Source: JAVVEG01 sp032251455 (GTDB lineage: Bacteria > Pseudomonadota > Gammaproteobacteria > Pseudomonadales > Pseudohongiellaceae). Taken from it: a DNA stretch of 64,000 nt. The notes under the pieces are model-generated. The model was not told the DNA's origin and ran no database searches. It worked only from the letters and a program-made list of their open reading frames with translations. The stretch's first letter is position 1; each line of letters begins with the position of its first letter. Of this stretch, positions 59,697-64,000 are shown piece by piece. The stretch is taken from assembly GCA_032251455.1 (NCBI GenBank), contig JAVVEG010000007.1, forward strand, positions 1 through 64,000. The letters run 5' to 3'. Position numbers and translations under genes: made by a program.

Positions 59697-60691
59697 GCCT
59701 GTCTCGCTGCCTCTTCCAGTTTTTTCCATTCGTAGCAGCTGACCTGGTGTCCTGCTTCCACCTCTTCACTGTCCGGAGGAGCCTGCAGACAGCTTTCCTG
59801 GCGATACTCGCAGCGGTTCTCGAAGCGACAGCCCCTGGGCAGGTCGAGCAGGCCCGGCACCATGCCCGGAATGATTTTCAGTCTGGATTTGGGCACGGTC
59901 GCCAGCGTCGGAATGGAGGCCAGCAAGCCCTGGGTATAGGGGTGGACCGGACGATCGAATACCTGGTACACGGAACCCTGTTCGGCCACTTTCCCTGCGT
60001 ACATCACCACCACCGCTTGCGAGGTTTCCGCGATTACGCCCAGGTCGTGGGTGATCAGGATTACCGACATACCAAGATCATTCTGCAGCTCCTTGATCAG
60101 CTCCAGAATCTGCGCCTGAATGGTCACATCCAGTGCTGTGGTGGGCTCGTCGGCAATCAGCAGGCTGGGCTTGCAGGCCAGTGCCATGGCAATGACGACG
60201 CGCTGCCGCATCCCGCCCGACAACTGGTGGGGATACTCACCCAGCCGCACATCGGGTGAGGGAATACCGACACGGTCCAGTATCTCCACCGCTTCCCGCA
60301 CCGCCTCCTGCTTGCTGACCTTCTTGTGCAGATACAGCACTTCGGTCAGCTGACGACCAATGGTATGTACCGGGTTCAGGGCCGTCATCGGCTCCTGAAA
60401 CACCATGCCGATGCGGTTGCCGCGAATCTGCTGCATCTGTTTCAGGCTGAGTGACAGCAGATCCTGCCCCTGCAGCCGGATGCTGCCACTGACCACCTGG
60501 CCGGCCGGCTGCGGCAGCAGGCGCATGATCGACAGTGCGGTGACACTCTTGCCGCAGCCGGACTCCCCGACTATCCCCAGCGTCTCCCCCGCGGGGACAT
60601 TGAAACTGACATCGTCGACCGCGCGTACCTGGCCTTCATCGGTATCGAACTCGGTGACAAGATTACTGACTTCCAGAATGACATCAGACAT
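59693..60691 (-). CDS. Oligopeptide ABC transporter ATP-binding protein, OppD/DppD-type
   Basis: A 332-residue ATPase. Walker A GESGCGKSV, signature LSGGMRQRVVIAMALACKP, Walker B LLIADEPTTALDVTIQAQ and switch LITHDLGVIAETS are intact. The C-terminal Cys motif (CRFENRCEYRQESC) is that of OppD. In E. coli Yej the two ATPase halves are fused (YejF); here they are separate genes overlapping by 4 bp. Confidence 0.92.
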   Translation of the reverse strand: MSDVILEVSNLVTEFDTDEGQVRAVDDVSFNVPAGETLGIVGESGCGKSVTALSIMRLLPQPAGQVVSGSIRLQGQDLLSLSLKQMQQIRGNRIGMVFQEPMTALNPVHTIGRQLTEVLYLHKKVSKQEAVREAVEILDRVGIPSPDVRLGEYPHQLSGGMRQRVVIAMALACKPSLLIADEPTTALDVTIQAQILELIKELQNDLGMSVILITHDLGVIAETSQAVVVMYAGKVAEQGSVYQVFDRPVHPYTQGLLASIPTLATVPKSRLKIIPGMVPGLLDLPRGCRFENRCEYRQESCLQAPPDSEEVEAGHQVSCYEWKKLEEAARQA

Positions 60692-60732
60692 GGGGTGCTA
60701 CTGCTCGAAATACTGGTCGTGGATTTTGATGT

Positions 60733-62682
60733 TCAGTCCTCCCGGAACTGATCGTACACTTCGATACTGGGCTCAAAGGTCTGCCCATTCTCCCTGGCCG
60801 TCAGTGTTTCCTGCTTTCTCTGGGGGTCTATCCAGAATGCAAAACTGTCATAGGGATAGACCGTGTATTTGTTGTTGAAGCCTTCCGGCCAGCGCACCCA
60901 GCGCCAGTAGGCCGTCCGGTAGAAGGGCTCCACCCAACCGGGGGAAAAGGAGGCGTACTCCCAATGCCGTTCCAGAATGCGATGAGACAATGCAACCATC
61001 TCGCCCTTGTCTTCGGAGGCATCGTAGGCATCAATCATCTCGTCCAGCTCGGGTATGGCTATAACCTGCAGGTTGTTGGTCTGCGTCTTCGCCTTTCGCT
61101 CCGGGTTAACGCTGCCATCCTCCAGAAAAGCCTGGTCATAGGCATTCTCCGAGTGCATGTACTGCCAGAAATCCGGGTACATGACCGGCGTGGGGCTGAA
61201 ACTGACGAAATAGAGTTCGTGCTGTCGTTCCATGGCCTTGCGGAAGCTGGCGGCACCGTCCAAGAGTTCAATGCGCAGCTCCAATCCGGCCTTGCGGGCT
61301 TCCTCGCGCAGGATCGTGAAAATATCCGAGAACCGGGTGTAATGCGTGGTCAGGGTCAGGGCCAGGCGCTCGCCCTGTGCGTTCACCAGAATGCCATCGG
61401 GGCCACGCTGGGTGTACCCTGCCCTGGCAAAGTGCTCCGCCGCCAGATCCAGATTGAAGTCACGGGCCTTCAGCGTCGGGTGCGAGAATTCATCGAAGCC
61501 GTCGGTCATGGTCACCAGTCTTTCCACATCCCCCCGGAAGTAGTTGTCGATAACCAGTTGCCAGTTGGCGGCATACTGCACGCCCAACCTGACATCAAGA
61601 TTATCCAGCGGCTCCCTGGCGGAATTCATCCACAGGCCCCAGTTGCTGCGCGGGCCGCCATTGTAGAAGGTATTCTTATGGATATAGCCGCCGGCGATAT
61701 CGGGATCGTCATCAGGCAGATTGTCATACCACATATCGGCCGTGGCGATGCGGAAGATATCGAGATCGCCACGCCGGAAGGCCTCGTAGCGTTTGGCGGT
61801 ATCACGGATGACCGACAGATTGATCACATCCGGGTTATACAGGTTGCGCCAGTATTTGTTGTCCTTGGCCCACCAGTCCGGATTCCTGCGCAGCAGCACT
61901 CTTGCCCCCATCTCCACATCTTTCTCGGCAATGGTGTAGGGGCCGGCATGAGGCTCATAGCGCCACTGATAGCGCTCCGGATAATCCTCACCCAGCTCCC
62001 GGTAATGATGCTGCGGCACCGGCGCCAGAAACAAGCCGTTCTGGGCCATGTCGGGTTTTGATTTGGGCAGGCGAACCGAGAAAGTCAGCTCATCATAACG
62101 GGTGACATTCTCGATTTCATTGCTGAAGTAGTTGTTCTGGAAAGGCGCCTGAATGTACTCGGAAAGATAGAAAAAGACTGCAAAAAGCATATCATCGGAA
62201 GTGATACGCTCGCCATCCGACCAACGGGCGGCAGGATTGATCTTCACATAGACCGTACGGTTCTCCTGATCTATGGCCCATTGTTCAGCAATGGCGGGAA
62301 TCAACGCCTTGGTATCCGGGTGCTGGGTGACCCAGGTTAGGCGCCAGTAGCCACTGATCCAGGAGCGAGAGGAAAAATTCGAATCCGGACCGACATTACG
62401 GAAAGTCGGCGGGAAATCTTCGAGAACTTCATAATAGGTACCGCCCTTGACCGCGTCCGGCGAACCGATGTCAGGATGCTGCATGCCGTCATCCCAGACC
62501 AGATCTGTGGGAATGTCGGCGGGACTGGCAAAAGTGATCAGCTCCGGGTTATCGGCATAGAAGGCTTCCACCTCGGGCGTGATGTCCAGGGTGCTGTCTG
62601 CCTGTTCGGTGTCGGAACCGCAGGCAACAAGCACACCCAGCACGAGCATCATGAGTGCGCTGATTCTGCCGTATCTGATCAT
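60733..62682 (-). CDS. Peptide-binding lipoprotein of the ABC importer (YejA-like)
   Basis: A 649-residue solute-binding protein of the family 5 (peptide/nickel) type. A lipobox in MLVLGVLVACGSD anchors it to a membrane. Conserved parts include SPDAVKGGTYYEVLEDFPPTFRNVGPDSN, IAEQWAIDQENRTVYVKINPAARWSDGERITSDDMLFAVFFY and YEFHW-like peptide-site segments. The closest named type is YejA, which binds oligopeptides. It is followed by the two ATPase genes and preceded by the YejE-like permease (58 bp). Confidence 0.88.
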   Translation of the reverse strand: MIRYGRISALMMLVLGVLVACGSDTEQADSTLDITPEVEAFYADNPELITFASPADIPTDLVWDDGMQHPDIGSPDAVKGGTYYEVLEDFPPTFRNVGPDSNFSSRSWISGYWRLTWVTQHPDTKALIPAIAEQWAIDQENRTVYVKINPAARWSDGERITSDDMLFAVFFYLSEYIQAPFQNNYFSNEIENVTRYDELTFSVRLPKSKPDMAQNGLFLAPVPQHHYRELGEDYPERYQWRYEPHAGPYTIAEKDVEMGARVLLRRNPDWWAKDNKYWRNLYNPDVINLSVIRDTAKRYEAFRRGDLDIFRIATADMWYDNLPDDDPDIAGGYIHKNTFYNGGPRSNWGLWMNSAREPLDNLDVRLGVQYAANWQLVIDNYFRGDVERLVTMTDGFDEFSHPTLKARDFNLDLAAEHFARAGYTQRGPDGILVNAQGERLALTLTTHYTRFSDIFTILREEARKAGLELRIELLDGAASFRKAMERQHELYFVSFSPTPVMYPDFWQYMHSENAYDQAFLEDGSVNPERKAKTQTNNLQVIAIPELDEMIDAYDASEDKGEMVALSHRILERHWEYASFSPGWVEPFYRTAYWRWVRWPEGFNNKYTVYPYDSFAFWIDPQRKQETLTARENGQTFEPSIEVYDQFRED

Positions 62683-62740
62683 CGGGTTTTACCTCTTCGG
62701 TTTTGATCTGTTGACAGCTCGAGAGTCCGAGCCCTGTTCA

Positions 62741-63808
62741 CTATTTGTACACGGTAAACTTTCTGGGATCAAATGATTCCCTGATGGCTTCACCCACGAA
62801 GGTCACCAGGGTCAGCAGCACCACCAGGGTGCCAAAAGCCGACATGACGATCCACGGCGCCGTGCGCAGAGTCTCGGTACCCTGTTTCAGCAACTCACCC
62901 AGGCTTGGGGTGGGTGGCGGCAAGCCAAACCCCAGAAAATCGAGCGCCGTAATGGCCGTCACTGCGGAGACCACGGTAAACGGCATGAAAGTCACCAGCG
63001 TGGACAGGACATTGGGCAGGATATGCCGAAATATGATCCGGGTATTGGAGGCGCCGAGTATACGCGCCGAGGCGACATAATCCCTGGCCTTTTCCTTGTA
63101 GGTTTCCGTGCGCATGTAATAGGTCATGGAGGTCCACGAGAACAGCACCATGACCAGCAATAGAATCAGAATCCTGGCCGCTACCGTAAAGGAGTCGGGT
63201 ATCACTGAAAAAACGATGATGACCATGTACAGAAACGGAATATTGCTCCACACCTCGATCAGGCGCTGACTCAACATATCAAAGGTGCCGCCGAAATACC
63301 CCATGGCACAGCCGACGGCCACACCAATCAGATAGACCGACAGCATGAAGCCAAGCGCAAACACCAGGGCAATACGCGTACCGTAGAACAAGCGCGCCAG
63401 GATATCCCTGCTAGTGCTGTCGGTACCCAGATAGTGCTGCTTGGCCAGATTGGGTGGCTCCGGACGAAAAATGCCACTGGAGGCATCGTTCTCGAAAGGA
63501 CTGTAGGGTACCAGGGGCATCATGACCCAGTTCCTTGAACCGCTTTCCCGAAAATGCTGCTGCAGTTCCCGGTAATTGGTCTCGTAGGAATAATCCAGCC
63601 CAAACTCGGTGCCCGGATGAAAGGCGCTGTAGGTGGGGAAAAACAGCTCACCCTCATAACTGACAATCAGGGCACGGTTATTGATCAGCAACTCCCCAAA
63701 CAGACTCAACACCAGGAAAGCGACCAGGATCAGAAAGCTGTAGTAGCCTCGCTTGATCTGTTTGAAGCGGATGAGCTTCTTGCGTGTCTGTGGATTGAGT
63801 CTGATCAC
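62741..63808 (-). CDS. Oligopeptide ABC transporter permease, YejE-like
   Basis: A 355-residue permease with about six membrane segments; one N-terminal helix (~22-42), then a periplasmic insert (~45-145) and a permease core. The coupling motif is EKARDYVASARILGASNTRIIFRHILPNVLSTLV, followed by FLGFGLPPPTPSLGELLKQG. It uses a GTG start at 63808, ten bases after the stop of the partial gene at the window edge. Confidence 0.9.
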   Translation of the reverse strand: MIRLNPQTRKKLIRFKQIKRGYYSFLILVAFLVLSLFGELLINNRALIVSYEGELFFPTYSAFHPGTEFGLDYSYETNYRELQQHFRESGSRNWVMMPLVPYSPFENDASSGIFRPEPPNLAKQHYLGTDSTSRDILARLFYGTRIALVFALGFMLSVYLIGVAVGCAMGYFGGTFDMLSQRLIEVWSNIPFLYMVIIVFSVIPDSFTVAARILILLLVMVLFSWTSMTYYMRTETYKEKARDYVASARILGASNTRIIFRHILPNVLSTLVTFMPFTVVSAVTAITALDFLGFGLPPPTPSLGELLKQGTETLRTAPWIVMSAFGTLVVLLTLVTFVGEAIRESFDPRKFTVYK

Positions 63809-63818
63809 CTAAGAAGCC

Positions 63819-64000
63819 TCAACTGAACCTGATGCGCGGGTCGATCAGGGCGACCAGGATATCAGAGAGTATATTGCCCAACAGCAACAGCAGACTGGCC
63901 AGGAACACCACGCCCATGACCACCGGGTAATCCCGGTCAATGATCGAGGTCAGGCCCAGCAGACCAAAGCCGTTGATGTCGAAGATGGTTTCAATCAGGA
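63819..64000 (-). CDS. Oligopeptide ABC transporter permease, YejB-like (partial, 3' end only)
   Basis: The last 59 codons of a gene that continues past the right edge. The minus-strand frame reads ETIFDINGFGLLGLTSIIDR and ends ALIDPRIRFS before a TGA at 63819. This is the typical end of a DppB/YejB permease, with the EAA-loop exit and final helix. It is first in the Yej-like operon B-E-A-D-F. Confidence 0.85.
   Translation of the reverse strand, partial: LIETIFDINGFGLLGLTSIIDRDYPVVMGVVFLASLLLLLGNILSDILVALIDPRIRFS

Overview
The window is a gene-dense stretch (about 57 protein genes, estimated GC in the mid-to-high fifties) of a gammaproteobacterial chromosome. RdgC, RimK, a Yej-type oligopeptide importer, YnjBCD and an NtrC-type sigma-54 regulator point to Gammaproteobacteria. 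The many exported hydrolases, amidohydrolases and TonB/FG-GAP proteins suggest an aerobic, probably aquatic oligotroph, but I cannot name the genus. I saw no rRNA, tRNA, CRISPR array or complete insertion sequence.

Layout. 0.1-12.2 kb: MarC, an aldo/keto reductase, a copper P-type ATPase with YHS and heavy-metal-binding N-terminal domains, two envelope proteins of unknown function, then exported esterases, RdgC, a pectinacetylesterase-like protein, an alpha/beta hydrolase and a fatty-acid-hydroxylase-type membrane enzyme. 12.2-14.5 kb: an AT-richer, probably acquired patch with a translationally coupled pair (unknown protein plus a candidate PD-(D/E)XK nuclease) and a HigB/HigA-type toxin-antitoxin module. 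14.5-21.6 kb: a LysE exporter, an unknown secreted protein, a cysteine-dioxygenase-like cupin, a Tat-exported class V PLP enzyme facing a Tat-exported RidA, and a DUF3047/FG-GAP protein. 21.7-30.7 kb: a TonB receptor overlapping a BNR-repeat/thioredoxin fusion, then two amidohydrolases and a thioesterase. 30.8-34 kb: a lipase-like protein, an exported methyltransferase and small lipoproteins. 34.1-41.9 kb: a radical SAM/SPASM-like protein directly ahead of a YnjBCD ABC importer, with two paralogues of the 15.4 kb secreted protein beside it. 41.9-45.3 kb: a GNAT-C39 peptidase fusion facing a RimK-like ATP-grasp protein, a short pseudogene relic and a glutathione S-transferase. 45.5-53.8 kb: a sensor kinase, a sigma-54 response regulator and an HlyD/ABC efflux operon. 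53.8-57.6 kb: SURF1 followed by a three-gene lipid-linked glycosylation module. 57.7-64 kb: rimK and a Yej/Opp-type peptide importer running off the right edge.

How the genes work together. The clearest regulatory circuit is at 45.5-53.8 kb. The HlyD-ABC-permease operon starts behind a near-consensus -24/-12 promoter, and two matched 16-bp palindromes lie about 100 and 130 bp upstream, where an NtrC-type activator would bind. The activator and its kinase are encoded just downstream. The most unusual biochemical idea is at 15.4-18.9 kb: a PLP enzyme and a RidA-type imine deaminase, both normally cytoplasmic, carry twin-arginine signals and their stop codons lie almost next to each other. The most likely defence-type locus is 12.2-14.5 kb. 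Homology statements rest on recognised motifs only; no database search was run.
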